Below, piece by piece: positions 54,056 through 63,428 of a stretch of DNA of 64,000 nt. The notes under the pieces are model-generated. The model was not told the DNA's origin, did not search any database, and saw nothing but the letters and a program-made list of their open reading frames with translations. Every line of letters starts with the position of its first letter. Within the stretch, counting starts at the first letter, position 1. A program made the position numbers and the translations under genes. The stretch comes from Flavobacteriaceae bacterium (GTDB taxonomy: Bacteria; Bacteroidota; Bacteroidia; Flavobacteriales; Flavobacteriaceae). The DNA lies in the NCBI GenBank assembly GCA_947491985.1, contig CANLLR010000002.1:1-64000 (forward strand). The letters run 5' to 3'.

Positions 54056-54589
54056 TTATGATTCCAAATACACTAAAGTGGACGGTTTTTTTGCATTTGT
54101 AGCAGTTTTAAAACCGTTGAATAATAGTATTATGGCATAAATTAATAGTATAATTAATAAGACAGAAAGAATAAGTATACCTATTAAATCAGTAAGTTGA
54201 AGATTTATTTTATCAAGCGAATTGATGTTTTTTATGACTTCTTCTTCAACATTTTTCATTAAAGGAATTGAAGTCAATAATGCCGAAACATAAAATGGAA
54301 TTCTAAACAAAAGGCAACAGTTGAGAATATCAATAAAACGCGTTTTTGTATTTATAATTTTTCCAAATACGAAAAGTAAAAGCGTGATTATAGCAACTAA
54401 AATACTATTTTCTTTTAAAGAAGTAAGAAAAGTCATTTCAGGATGTAGATGCACGTCAATTAAACCGTCGAAAGTAACGTCAATAATTGAAGCAATTAAA
54501 CTTCCAACTATTGTTGAAGTAATTCCAAATGTCAGAAGCTGTTTTGCAGAAAATCTTCTAATCGGATTTAAAATAATTTGCCAATTCAT
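54056..54589 (-). CDS. Yip1-like multi-pass membrane protein
   Basis: 177 residues with about five hydrophobic segments, beginning MNWQIILNPIRRFSAKQLLTFGITS. It resembles the small Yip1/YIP1-type membrane proteins found next to DUF2089 regulators, although the family call is tentative. The end of the DUF2089 gene is 4 bp upstream, so they form one transcript. No function can be assigned. Confidence 0.7.
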   Translation of the reverse strand: MNWQIILNPIRRFSAKQLLTFGITSTIVGSLIASIIDVTFDGLIDVHLHPEMTFLTSLKENSILVAIITLLLFVFGKIINTKTRFIDILNCCLLFRIPFYVSALLTSIPLMKNVEEEVIKNINSLDKINLQLTDLIGILILSVLLIILLIYAIILLFNGFKTATNAKKPSTLVYLES

Positions 54590-54593
54590 AGCG

Positions 54594-54863
54594 CTATAGC
54601 GTTTTTAAATGATTAATTTTTTCAATAAGATCATCCATCTTATTCCTCATCGTTGGATAGGAGTTTCCGGCTTGTTTTGCCATTTCTTTTATACTTCCGC
54701 TTGAAAGAAAGAAATCGAGTATAAAATCTTGTTCTTCTCTCGATAATTTAAAGTAAAAAGGCAAATCATATTTTCCGTTGACTTCTGTTTCACAAGAAGT
54801 ACATTTCATTTGACTAACCAAAAGTGAATTTTCACAACTTGGACAAATAACAGGAAGTTTCAT
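54594..54863 (-). CDS. DUF2089 family zinc-ribbon/HTH regulator
   Basis: An 89-residue protein with an N-terminal zinc ribbon (Cys8-x2-Cys11 and Cys20-x2-Cys23 in CPSCENSLLVSQMKCTSC) followed by a helix-turn-helix-like segment (FFLSSGSIKEMAKQAGNSYPTMRNKMDDLIEKI). DUF2089 members are small presumed DNA-binding regulators, often paired with a membrane protein that they may control, as here. Confidence 0.85.
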   Translation of the reverse strand: MKLPVICPSCENSLLVSQMKCTSCETEVNGKYDLPFYFKLSREEQDFILDFFLSSGSIKEMAKQAGNSYPTMRNKMDDLIEKINHLKTL

Positions 54864-55005
54864 TTTAATAAAGTTAAATAAATTTTTAACAAAATTAAAA
54901 ATTATTTACATAAAACAAATTTTTATTTGTTTTATTTTAAAATAAGAAAGGAATAACGTCGAATTATAATTTAAAAGTTTTTGATATTTTGTGAAAATAA
55001 TAGGC

Positions 55006-55051
55006 AAAAAAACCCCCAAATTCCGATTTTATAATTGGAATTTTGGGGTTT
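55006..55051 (-). terminator. intrinsic terminator of tatA
   Basis: Long stem with one mismatch, arms 55010-55024 and 55037-55051 (AAACCCCCAAATTCC and GGAATTTTGGGGTTT), and a T-run on the minus strand after it. It sits 20 bp downstream of the tatA stop codon. Confidence 0.9.
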
Positions 55052-55069
55052 GAAATTTAAAATTAAAAA

Positions 55070-55246
55070 CTATTTAGTTTCTTCACTTTTAGAATCAGCT
55101 GGTTGGTCTTCGCCTTTAGCTGCATTCTTGAATTCTTTAACACCAGAACCTAACCCTTTCATAAGTTCCGGAATTTTTTTCCCTCCAAAAAGCAGTAAAA
55201 TCACAACACCGATAACAATCCATTCTGTTGCTCCCATTCTTCCCAT
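55070..55246 (-). CDS. tatA: Sec-independent protein translocase TatA
   Basis: A 58-residue protein from the ATG at 55246 to TAG at 55070-55072, shorter than usual ORF cut-offs. It has the TatA/E architecture: one N-terminal membrane helix (about 7-21, [16 protein letters not shown]), the conserved F-G hinge with PEL ([11 protein letters not shown]), an amphipathic helix and a charged tail. TatA forms the channel for folded proteins across the inner membrane. The other subunit, tatC, is not in the window. A strong terminator follows. Confidence 0.93.
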   Translation of the reverse strand: MGRMGATEWIVIGVVILLLFGGKKIPELMKGLGSGVKEFKNAAKGEDQPADSKSEETK

Positions 55247-55393
55247 AATATATAAAATTTTTGACTTTCGCCGATTTTTAATAAAATACTACTACAAAGG
55301 TAAAAAGAAAATAGAATAGATTTATTTTTCTTTCAATTATTTATAGTTAGCAACCTTAAAGAGAGATATAAAAGATAACCAAACATATTTTTC

Positions 55394-55401
55394 TATATTT
55401 G
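55394..55401 (+). promoter_or_regulatory. putative -7 element of the M23-like/GH3 operon
   Basis: TATATTTG fits TAnnTTTG, 17 bp before the ATG at 55419. No clear -33 element was found. Confidence 0.45.
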
Positions 55402-55418
55402 TAAAACAATCAATAAGT

Positions 55419-55919
55419 ATGTCTAAAAAGCGACTCAAAAGGCAAATAATTAAAAAAAAATTATTCACAAAAAACCGTCTGGTGATTTTGAATGAAGACA
55501 CTTTTGAAGAAATTTTTTCGCTCCGACTTACCTTAATGAACGTTTTTGTAGTAGCCACAATTGGTGCCATATCGATTATTTTTGTAACCACTTTTATCAT
55601 CGCATTTACACCGTTGCGCGAATACATTCCGGGATATGCGTCTACAAAATTGAGAAAAGAAGCTACAGAATTGGCATTAAAATCGGATTCCCTTTCCAAT
55701 GCTTTGAAAAAAAATGAAGCTTACCAAAAAGCCATCATTAAAGTTTTAAAAGGCGAACTTGATTACGAAAAAGTCAATAAAGATTCCATTCTTGCTTCCG
55801 ACATCGAAGTGATTAAACCTGAACAAGTAGCGCCTTCTAACGAAGAATTACAACTTCGAAAAGAAGTCGAAGCCGAAGAAAAACGTATCCAATCAGAAGC
55901 TAAAAAATCTAAAAAATAA
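55419..55919 (+). CDS. membrane-anchored coiled-coil protein resembling the N-terminus of M23 peptidases
   Basis: 166 residues with a basic N-terminus (KKRLKRQIIKKKLFTKNRL), then LNEDTFEEIFSLRLTL and one membrane segment (about 38-60, VFVVATIGAISIIFVTTFII), followed by PLREYIPGYAS and a helical charged tail. This N-terminal arrangement is what Bacteroidota M23 (LytM) peptidases show, but the zinc peptidase domain is absent; the protein ends in a Lys-rich tail. It heads an operon with a GH3-family gene 9 bp downstream. Confidence 0.75.
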   Translation: MSKKRLKRQIIKKKLFTKNRLVILNEDTFEEIFSLRLTLMNVFVVATIGAISIIFVTTFIIAFTPLREYIPGYASTKLRKEATELALKSDSLSNALKKNEAYQKAIIKVLKGELDYEKVNKDSILASDIEVIKPEQVAPSNEELQLRKEVEAEEKRIQSEAKKSKK

Positions 55920-55928
55920 CAAAGTACA

Positions 55929-57428
55929 ATGTCAGTAAAATCAATTGCTGCCAAATTTTTTGCCGCTACAATCCATAAAAAAACGCAAAAATGGGCGTCC
56001 AATCCTGTTGCGACACAGCAAAAAGTGTTTAATGATTTGATCCGTCAAGCGGAAACTACACAGTTTGGAACCGACCATTATTTTGCTTCAATTAAAACGT
56101 TTGCCGATTTTGCGCAACACGTTCCGATTCGCGATTACGAAGAATTGCGACCGTATGTTGATCGCGTGGTAAAAGGTGAAGAAAACATACTGTGGAAAGG
56201 AAAACCCTTGTATTTTGCCAAAACATCCGGAACCACATCGGGTGCTAAATACATTCCGCTTACCGCAGCGTCAATGCCTTTTCATATTCAAGCCGCGCGA
56301 AATGCTATTTTAAGTTACATTCACGAAACAGGTAAAGCCGATTTTGTAGATGGGAAAATGATTTTTTTACAAGGAAGTCCCATTTTAGAAGAAAAAAACG
56401 GCATTAAACTCGGACGACTTTCTGGCATTGTAGCACATTTTGTTCCGAAATACCTCCAAAAAAACCGCATGCCATCTTGGGAAACCAATTGCATTGAAGA
56501 CTGGGAAACCAAAGTCTACGCCATCGTGGAAGAAACTTTTCACGAAGACATGTCGATAATTTCAGGCATTCCGTCGTGGGTGCAAATGTATTTTGAAAAA
56601 TTACAGCAAAAAGCCAATAAGCCAGTAGGCGAATTGTTTAAAAACTTCAATTTATTTATTTACGGTGGCGTAAATTTTGAACCGTATCGCGCCAAGTTTG
56701 AAAACCTTATCGGACGAAAAGTCGATTCGATTGAACTGTTTCCGGCTTCAGAAGGGTTTTTTGCGTACCAAGACTCGCAAAAAGACAAAGGCATGTTGCT
56801 GCTTTTGAATTCGGGTATTTTTTATGAATTTGTAAAATCGGACGAATTTTTTACACAAAATCCAAAACGGTATACCATTGGTGAAGTCGAATTGGGTGTC
56901 AATTATGTGTTGATTATTTCGACCAACGCTGGACTTTGGGCTTACAATATTGGAGATACCATCCAATTTACCAGTTTACAACCCTATCGCGTTATCGTTT
57001 CTGGACGCATCAAACATTACATTTCAGCATTTGGCGAACATGTGATTGGTAAAGAAGTCGAATGCGCCTTGAAAGAAGCGATGGAAAACAGTAGTGTTCG
57101 CGTGAATGAATTTACAGTAGCGCCTCAAATTGCTCCAACAACAGGTTTGCCATATCACGAATGGTTTGTTGAATTTGATTCCGAAACTTCGGGAGAACCC
57201 AATAATCTTGACGAATTTGCGTTACTCATTGACAACGCGATGCGCCAACAAAATGTGTATTACGATGATTTGATTGTAGGCAAAGTGTTGCAAACGTTAA
57301 AAATCACCAAAGTAGCCAAAAACGGATTCCAAGAGTATATGAAATCAATAGGAAAATTGGGCGGACAAAATAAATTACCACGATTGTCGAATGATAGGAA
57401 AATTGTCGATTTTTTAAAAAGAGAATAG
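55929..57428 (+). CDS. GH3-family acyl-adenylating enzyme
   Basis: 499 residues of the GH3 family, in plants the auxin/jasmonate amido synthetases and in bacteria uncharacterised. The ATP-binding signature is KTSGTTSGAKYIPLT (about 97-111), with LFPASEGFFAYQ and NYVLIISTNAGLWAYNIGDTIQF further on and a C-terminal subdomain (VSGRIKHYISAFGEHVIGKEVE). It probably activates a carboxylic acid as an acyl-adenylate; the acceptor is unknown. It is 9 bp after the coiled-coil gene and 7 bp before the first CarboxypepD_reg gene. Confidence 0.92.
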   Translation: MSVKSIAAKFFAATIHKKTQKWASNPVATQQKVFNDLIRQAETTQFGTDHYFASIKTFADFAQHVPIRDYEELRPYVDRVVKGEENILWKGKPLYFAKTSGTTSGAKYIPLTAASMPFHIQAARNAILSYIHETGKADFVDGKMIFLQGSPILEEKNGIKLGRLSGIVAHFVPKYLQKNRMPSWETNCIEDWETKVYAIVEETFHEDMSIISGIPSWVQMYFEKLQQKANKPVGELFKNFNLFIYGGVNFEPYRAKFENLIGRKVDSIELFPASEGFFAYQDSQKDKGMLLLLNSGIFYEFVKSDEFFTQNPKRYTIGEVELGVNYVLIISTNAGLWAYNIGDTIQFTSLQPYRVIVSGRIKHYISAFGEHVIGKEVECALKEAMENSSVRVNEFTVAPQIAPTTGLPYHEWFVEFDSETSGEPNNLDEFALLIDNAMRQQNVYYDDLIVGKVLQTLKITKVAKNGFQEYMKSIGKLGGQNKLPRLSNDRKIVDFLKRE

Positions 57429-57435
57429 AAAAAAA

Positions 57436-58314
57436 ATGATAGAAAAAAGACTTTGGATGTTGCTTTTTTTGATAGGCTCTAGTGTTTCTGCTCAAATAAA
57501 AGGTGTTGTAAAAGACAGCATTTCAGGAAAACCGATTCCGTTTGTAAGTATTTGGTCGGAAAATCAAAACATAGGAACTACTTCTGAAGAAGACGGTTCA
57601 TTTATCATTTACACCAACGAAAACAGCAAGAAACTTCTTTTTTCAGCCATAGGATTTAAAAAGAAAGCCGTAAACGTTTCGAATGCATCCGTTGTAAAAT
57701 TAAATCCAACCGACATTCAACTTGACGAAGTGGTGATTTCAAAAAGTTTAGGAACACGCCAAATCGAAATCGGAAAAACCAACAATACGATTTGTCAAGC
57801 TTTTGATAACGGACCTCGAATAGACGTGAAGTATTTTCCGTTTTTGCCTTCGTATAAAAAAATACGTTACATTAAAAATGTTACCATTTACACCGATAGC
57901 CGAATTGAAAACGCTACGATTCGAGTTCATTTTTACAGCGTTGATGCCAAAGGGTATCCAGGCGAAGAATTGCTAACCAAAGACTTACTTGTTTCCGTAA
58001 GAAAAGGAACGATTACCAATTTATATGATGTTTCCGATTTTAATTTACAAATACCAAAAAACGGAATTTTCGTTGGTTTTGAAAAACTTATCATCGAAAA
58101 AAACAAATTCGAAAAAGTCAAAACCAATCCGGTTACCAACAAAACAAGTACTCAAATTACCTATTATCCGTTTGTATTATACAATCGTGTGGAAAGGGAT
58201 TTTTTATACACCTTTTCAGGAGGAAAATGGAACAGACAATCCAAAACCAACAGTTCGAGTTCGGAGAAAATAACCATTTACGAACCATCGATTAATTTAA
58301 TTTTATCTAACTAA
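57436..58314 (+). CDS. CarboxypepD_reg-like domain protein, paralogue 1
   Basis: 292 residues with signal peptide (about 1-19, ending SSVSAQ). An N-terminal carboxypeptidase-regulatory-like beta-sandwich (about 20-95, GVVKDSISGKPIPFVSIW ... TTSEEDGSFII ... LLFSAIGFKKKAV) is followed by a region with HFYSVDAKGYPGEELL and a C-terminus ending NLILSN. It lacks a TonB plug or barrel. It overlaps its paralogue by TAATG and is probably a surface protein. The function is unknown. Confidence 0.85.
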   Translation: MIEKRLWMLLFLIGSSVSAQIKGVVKDSISGKPIPFVSIWSENQNIGTTSEEDGSFIIYTNENSKKLLFSAIGFKKKAVNVSNASVVKLNPTDIQLDEVVISKSLGTRQIEIGKTNNTICQAFDNGPRIDVKYFPFLPSYKKIRYIKNVTIYTDSRIENATIRVHFYSVDAKGYPGEELLTKDLLVSVRKGTITNLYDVSDFNLQIPKNGIFVGFEKLIIEKNKFEKVKTNPVTNKTSTQITYYPFVLYNRVERDFLYTFSGGKWNRQSKTNSSSSEKITIYEPSINLILSN

Positions 58315-59189
58315 TGAAAGGGTTACTTAGTTTTTTTCTATTTTGTTGTACGTTGGTCTCAGCTCAAATAAAAGGAGTTGTGGTTAATTCAAAAGGAGCG
58401 CCTATTCCGTATGTAAATATTTGGGTAGAAAATGAAAATGTTGGCACAACTTCTGATGAAAATGGCGCTTTCCAAATCAATATAGCAACAAGCAAAACCG
58501 TTATTTTTTCATCTGTTGGGTTTGAAATCAAAAGAACGGTTGTGAAAGAAAACGAAAAAGTAATGCTACAAGAAGCGGTGTATCAATTGGATGAAGTGGC
58601 GGCTACAAAAAGAAAACAAGACAAAGAACTAGAAATTGGCGATGCCAAAAAAATACATCACAAACAGTTATCAGGTGATAAACCTTGGATTTACGGAAAA
58701 TTATTTGAATACAATTCCGAGTATTCTGATACACCTTACATAAAAAAAATCATCTTCTTTTCAGACAGTGAAAAAAAAGGCGCAAAACTAAAAATCAGAT
58801 TGTTTGAATTCAACGATACACTTCCAACCAACGATATTTTAACCGAGGATTTGATTGTAACGGTTGGAAAAGGAATGAAGAAAAATGAAATCGACATTTC
58901 TAAATACAACTTGAAATTCCCCGAAAAAGGGATTGTAATTGGTTTGGAATGGTTGATTATTGAAGAAAACAAATATGTATTTGAGTACAAAGACATTCAA
59001 ACGAAAAAACGTGTACGAAATGAATATTACGCTCCTTCATTAGTGGTCAATTATTCAAAAGAGGAACATTCATTTGATTATTCAGGTGGAAAATGGAAAC
59101 GAAAAAAAATATTTCAGACCGATAAAACCGACAAACCCTGGTACAATAACGTAATGATGCCAGCGATAAACCTAATCCTGTCTAACTAA
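58314..59189 (+). CDS. CarboxypepD_reg-like domain protein, paralogue 2
   Basis: 291 residues, a tandem paralogue of the preceding protein: the same signal peptide plus CarboxypepD_reg-like domain (GVVVNSKGAPIPYVNIWVEN ... VIFSSVGFEIKRTV) and the same tail (GGKWKRKK ... INLILSN). It diverges in the middle part. Its ATG overlaps the upstream stop (TAATG), which couples translation. The pair probably arose by local duplication. No function is known. Confidence 0.85.
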   Translation: MKGLLSFFLFCCTLVSAQIKGVVVNSKGAPIPYVNIWVENENVGTTSDENGAFQINIATSKTVIFSSVGFEIKRTVVKENEKVMLQEAVYQLDEVAATKRKQDKELEIGDAKKIHHKQLSGDKPWIYGKLFEYNSEYSDTPYIKKIIFFSDSEKKGAKLKIRLFEFNDTLPTNDILTEDLIVTVGKGMKKNEIDISKYNLKFPEKGIVIGLEWLIIEENKYVFEYKDIQTKKRVRNEYYAPSLVVNYSKEEHSFDYSGGKWKRKKIFQTDKTDKPWYNNVMMPAINLILSN

Positions 59190-59231
59190 AAGCAAATTTT
59201 CTTACCTTTGCGGGTTAGAAAACAAAATTTA

Positions 59232-60920
59232 ATGAAGGAAATTAAAAACATTTCGCGTTCTAGGGCGCAAGAATCGTCGGCAGCTATCGAACGATTGTAC
59301 ATTACCATGAGGCATTTATTTAACAGAGGTTTTTACAAACCAATGGGTGTTTCTGGAGAAACATTGCGAGAAGCATTATTAGAGCTTCGACCAGAAATTT
59401 ACGGCAGTATTGCCGAAGAAAAAGTAGAATTAAACGGATTGCTCTATGTTATAGAACGTTTACCAGTTGGTATTGAAGAATGTCGTTACATCAATTTAAC
59501 GTCTGATGAAGGCTATTCGAAATCCCATTTTAAGGCGATTGTTCCACCCAAACGAAGACGAAATTGCTACCGAATTGACGAAGAGCAAATGAATGTTGAA
59601 ATCACCCGTGGACGTTCTGACATTTACGATATTTTAACGCATTTGACTTTTATTTTTATCGAATCACACAAAATTAAAGACCGCGTTTTAATTGATGATG
59701 AGGGCAGAATATCGCGCGATTGGCAAAAACTAGAACAAGCGGCTTTACAAACCAAGAAACTCTCACAAGTAGAAAAAGAAAAGGCGATTTCGCATGCCGC
59801 CAATGTGTTAGGAAGAACCTTTGTTGAGGTTTTAGACATTTACGATGCTTTTGGAACTGCTGAAAAACCCGATCGGTTTTTGCATCTTATTTATTGGTTG
59901 GGAAAATTAGCCATTGAAGAAGTCGTCGACACGACTAAAAGAACTATAACGTTTAGTCCGATTTTACGTGAGCGCCTTGGGCATCACATTCACGGTGAAA
60001 TTTGGGCCAACAACATCAAAGAAGTTTTAAAAAACAACAACTTACTCGGACGACCTATTCATATCATCAGTGCTAACATGCACAGTGTGATGAATTCGAT
60101 TTTCGCTACGCATGTTTTAAAAGAGAAGTTCAAAGGCAAATCGGATTTTTACATTTTCGAAGAATTGAGCAAGCAAGGTGCGCACGATGTTCGAGATAAA
60201 GTAGCAGCATTTGCTATAAAGCACGGAATGATTTCATTACCCGACGAATCAGGAACCAATATCGACGTTCAAATTTTTGATACGGCTAAGATTGATTGGG
60301 TAAAATCGGCCTTTCCAAACACTAAAAAAGGAAAAGACAATCCGGTTATTATTGTGATGGATTATGCCTTTGGCGAACAAGCCTATGAAACCATAGACGA
60401 ATTATTAAAACCGTACAAAGAAGGAAAAACGAAAACATTAATCAATGTAGAATCGGTTTCGATTATGGGTAAAGCTGGAATTTTAGAAGGCGGAAAAGGC
60501 GATATTATGATTCCGAATGCCCATATCAACGAAGGAACAGCCGATAATTATTTCTTTGAAAACGAGTTAAAAGCTGAAATGTTTGAAGGAAATGAGATTC
60601 CGGTTTTTGCGGGACCGATGATCACCGTTTTAGGAACGTCACTTCAGAATAAGGATTTATTGAAATTTTTTCACGAGTCGACTTGGGGAGTGATCGGTCT
60701 CGAAATGGAAGGCGCTTATTATCAAAAAGCGATTCAATCAGCATCTAAAATTAGAAAAAGCATCAATCCAAATGTAAAGGTACGATATGCGTATTATGCA
60801 TCGGATAATCCGTTAGAAACCGGAAGCACATTGGCTTCGGGCGGATTAGGAACAACGGGAGTAAAACCAACCTATTTAATTACGATTAAGATATTAGAAC
60901 AAATTTTTAACTTTAACTAA
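59232..60920 (+). CDS. DUF6909 family protein with a nucleosidase-like C-terminal domain
   Basis: 562 residues, cytosolic. I believe it is the DUF6909 family of flavobacteria. The N-terminal half (MKEIKNISRSRAQESSAAIE) is helical. The C-terminal half has two stretches reminiscent of phosphorylase/nucleosidase enzymes (PNP_UDP fold, AMP nucleosidase type): GDIMIPNAHINEGTADNYFF (from about residue 423) and IGLEMEGAYYQKA with Glu491-Met-Glu493. This similarity is my reading and is unproven. A TTG 24 bp upstream is in frame, but the ATG is preferred; TACCTTTG (59203-59210) may be its -7 element. It is followed by the Wzz-like gene within 6 bp. Confidence 0.82.
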   Translation: MKEIKNISRSRAQESSAAIERLYITMRHLFNRGFYKPMGVSGETLREALLELRPEIYGSIAEEKVELNGLLYVIERLPVGIEECRYINLTSDEGYSKSHFKAIVPPKRRRNCYRIDEEQMNVEITRGRSDIYDILTHLTFIFIESHKIKDRVLIDDEGRISRDWQKLEQAALQTKKLSQVEKEKAISHAANVLGRTFVEVLDIYDAFGTAEKPDRFLHLIYWLGKLAIEEVVDTTKRTITFSPILRERLGHHIHGEIWANNIKEVLKNNNLLGRPIHIISANMHSVMNSIFATHVLKEKFKGKSDFYIFEELSKQGAHDVRDKVAAFAIKHGMISLPDESGTNIDVQIFDTAKIDWVKSAFPNTKKGKDNPVIIVMDYAFGEQAYETIDELLKPYKEGKTKTLINVESVSIMGKAGILEGGKGDIMIPNAHINEGTADNYFFENELKAEMFEGNEIPVFAGPMITVLGTSLQNKDLLKFFHESTWGVIGLEMEGAYYQKAIQSASKIRKSINPNVKVRYAYYASDNPLETGSTLASGGLGTTGVKPTYLITIKILEQIFNFN

Positions 60921-60925
60921 ACCAC

Positions 60926-61906
60926 ATGAGCACAACACCTCAAAGTAATGAAAATCAAGAAATTGATTTGTCACAAATTTCAAAAAAGTTTACCGCTTTT
61001 ATTGAAAGTATATTCGCCTTGATTTTTAGCGGTATTCTTTTTGTAAAAAGAAACATAATTGTACTTGGAGTTTTGTTTGTTATAGGAGTTGGTCTAGGTG
61101 TTTATTTGGATAAAAACACTAAAAACTACGATCATCAAATTATCGTAACGCCTAATTTTTCATCTACAGATTATTTGTATGCTAAAATTGACCTGATTAA
61201 TTCAAAAGTGAACGAAGGAGACACGCTTTTTTTAAAGAATGTGGTGGGCATTAAAAATCCGAAAAAATTTAGAAAAATAGAAATAGAACCAATAGCCGAT
61301 ATCTATCGTTTTATAGGAAGTAATCCTGTAAATTTTGAATTTATTAAATTGCTTGGAGAAGATGGCGATTTGAATAAAATAGTTGTCGATCCTCTTACTA
61401 GTAAGAATTATACGTATCATAATATCTCGTTTTCAACATCAAAACTTACTGATACAGAAAGCACAGTGAAACCAATTTTAGATTATTTAAACAATTCAGA
61501 TCACTTTATTAAAATTCAAAAAGAATATGCGAATAATATTAAAATAAAAATGGCAGAAAACGATACCATAATTGCACAAATAAATGGTGTTTTGAATAGT
61601 TTTTCTAAAAAAGTAAATGGCGCTCAAAATAGTGACAAATTGGTTTATTATAATGAAAGTACCCAACTTGATGACGTTATTAAAACAAAAGATTTTTTGA
61701 ATACAGAACAAGGAAATAAACGAATTGAATTGGTTAATATTGATAAAATCATCAAAGACAGTAGCACCACCATCAATATAAAAAATAATAAAGGAATAGT
61801 TGGAAAAATGAAATTGGTTCTGCCTATGGTATTCTTATTATTATTTGTCGCTATTTCTTTTTTCATCTCTTTTTACAAAAGACAATTGGCAAAATCTAAA
61901 GCATAA
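60926..61906 (+). CDS. Wzz-like polysaccharide chain-length protein
   Basis: 326 residues with two membrane segments (about 43-63 and 297-317) flanking an extracytoplasmic domain of about 230 residues, the architecture of Wzz/GumC-type chain-length determinants. Sequence similarity is otherwise faint. It is directly upstream of rfbA, supporting a role in O-antigen or capsule length control. It starts 5 bp after the DUF6909 stop, so the polysaccharide genes continue the preceding transcript. Confidence 0.75.
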   Translation: MSTTPQSNENQEIDLSQISKKFTAFIESIFALIFSGILFVKRNIIVLGVLFVIGVGLGVYLDKNTKNYDHQIIVTPNFSSTDYLYAKIDLINSKVNEGDTLFLKNVVGIKNPKKFRKIEIEPIADIYRFIGSNPVNFEFIKLLGEDGDLNKIVVDPLTSKNYTYHNISFSTSKLTDTESTVKPILDYLNNSDHFIKIQKEYANNIKIKMAENDTIIAQINGVLNSFSKKVNGAQNSDKLVYYNESTQLDDVIKTKDFLNTEQGNKRIELVNIDKIIKDSSTTINIKNNKGIVGKMKLVLPMVFLLLFVAISFFISFYKRQLAKSKA

Positions 61907-61911
61907 TTTTT

Positions 61912-62775
61912 ATGAAAGGAATAATTTTAGCCGGAGGCTCAGGAACACGTTTGCATCCGTTAACTTTAGCAGTTAGCAAGCAGTTGATGCCTATTTATGA
62001 TAAGCCCATGATTTATTATCCGTTGTCTACATTAATGTGGGCCGGAATTAGTGAAATATTAATCATCTCTACGCCTCATGATTTGCCATTATTTCAGCAA
62101 CTTTTGGGCGATGGTAAAAAATTTGGTTGTCGTTTTGAATACGCTGTTCAAGAACATCCTAACGGATTAGCCGAAGCTTTTATCATTGGAAAGGATTTTG
62201 TTGGAAACGACAAAGCAGCTTTAATTTTAGGCGATAACATCTTTTACGGAACCGGTTTGGCCGAATTGTTGCAAGCCAATAGCAATCCGGATGGCGGAAT
62301 TATTTATGCTTATCATGTACACGATCCAGAACGCTACGGTGTGGTTGATTTTGATAAAGAAGGCAACGTACTTTCTATCGAAGAAAAACCAACGCAACCC
62401 AAATCAAATTACGCTGTTCCTGGCATTTATTTTTATGACAATTCGATTATCGAAGTTGCTGCTAATATCAAACCAAGCCACAGAGGGGAACTCGAAATTA
62501 CCGACATCAACAAAGAATATTTAAAAAGAGGCAAGTTAAAGGTGAGTATTTTAGATCGCGGAACGGCTTGGTTAGACACCGGAACGTTTCAGTCGCTCAT
62601 GCAAGCCGGACAATTTGTTCAGGTTATCGAAGAGCGCCAAGGATTAAAAATTGGCGCTATCGAAGAAGCAGCGTACCGTATGGGATTTATTGATGCAGCC
62701 CAATTAAAAAAATTAGCGGAGCCTTTATTAAAAAGCGGCTACGGAACTCATTTAATGGCTTTATTAGAAGAATAA
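61912..62775 (+). CDS. rfbA: glucose-1-phosphate thymidylyltransferase
   Basis: A 287-residue nucleotidyltransferase that makes dTDP-glucose, the first step of dTDP-L-rhamnose synthesis. The active-site motif is [11 protein letters not shown] (8-18), followed by [20 protein letters not shown] and ILGDNIFYG. The length is typical. It is 5 bp after the Wzz-like gene and about 100 bp before rfbC. No rfbB (dTDP-glucose dehydratase) lies between the two; it must be elsewhere. Confidence 0.97.
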   Translation: MKGIILAGGSGTRLHPLTLAVSKQLMPIYDKPMIYYPLSTLMWAGISEILIISTPHDLPLFQQLLGDGKKFGCRFEYAVQEHPNGLAEAFIIGKDFVGNDKAALILGDNIFYGTGLAELLQANSNPDGGIIYAYHVHDPERYGVVDFDKEGNVLSIEEKPTQPKSNYAVPGIYFYDNSIIEVAANIKPSHRGELEITDINKEYLKRGKLKVSILDRGTAWLDTGTFQSLMQAGQFVQVIEERQGLKIGAIEEAAYRMGFIDAAQLKKLAEPLLKSGYGTHLMALLEE

Positions 62776-62876
62776 GAAAATAGAATAAAGAAAATAGAAG
62801 TTTTTAATTAAAGATATAGTAAGTCTTTTATCTATCATCTATTCTCTTTTTTTCAAAACGTATTTAAAAGTAAAAA

Positions 62877-63428
62877 ATGAATTTTATCGAAACCAAACTC
62901 AAAGGTTGTTTCATTTTGGAACCTAAAATTTTCAAAGACGAACGTGGGTATTTTATGGAAAGTTTCAACGAAAATACCTTCCAAAACGGTATTGGTCAGC
63001 ACGTTCATTTTGTGCAAGACAATCAATCGTTTTCAACAAAAGGGGTTTTAAGAGGTTTGCATTATCAAACTGGTGAACATGCTCAATCAAAATTAGTTCG
63101 GGTTTTAGATGGCGAAGTGTTGGATGTAGCGGTTGATATTCGTCCAGATTCAGCTACTTACGGACAATACGAAGCCGTTATTCTTTCGGCAGAAAAGCAA
63201 AATCAGTTTTTTGTACCCAAAGGATTTGCCCACGGTTTTTTAGTGTTGAGTGACACCGCTACTTTTTTCTACAAATGCGATAATTTCTACAATAAAGAAA
63301 GTGAGGGAGGTATCATGTATAACGATCCAAACATCAATATCGATTGGCAATTTGAACTCGATAAATTGATTATTTCAGAAAAGGATCAAGTCCTTCCCAA
63401 TTTAGCTAACGCCAAAAAAGTATGGTAG
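62877..63428 (+). CDS. rfbC: dTDP-4-dehydrorhamnose 3,5-epimerase
   Basis: A 183-residue cupin enzyme, third step of dTDP-L-rhamnose synthesis. The catalytic His62 is in KGVLRGLHYQ, and FVPKGFAHGFLVLSD is the second family signature. The start MNFIETKLKGCFILEPKIFKDERGYFMESF matches the family. It overlaps rfbD by 7 bp. About 100 bp of AT-rich sequence without a gene separates it from rfbA. Confidence 0.97.
   Translation: MNFIETKLKGCFILEPKIFKDERGYFMESFNENTFQNGIGQHVHFVQDNQSFSTKGVLRGLHYQTGEHAQSKLVRVLDGEVLDVAVDIRPDSATYGQYEAVILSAEKQNQFFVPKGFAHGFLVLSDTATFFYKCDNFYNKESEGGIMYNDPNINIDWQFELDKLIISEKDQVLPNLANAKKVW

Noticed and set aside
54864-55005. AT-rich imperfect repeats between DUF2089 and tatA
   Set aside because: Only simple A/T runs; no stem strong enough, no gene.
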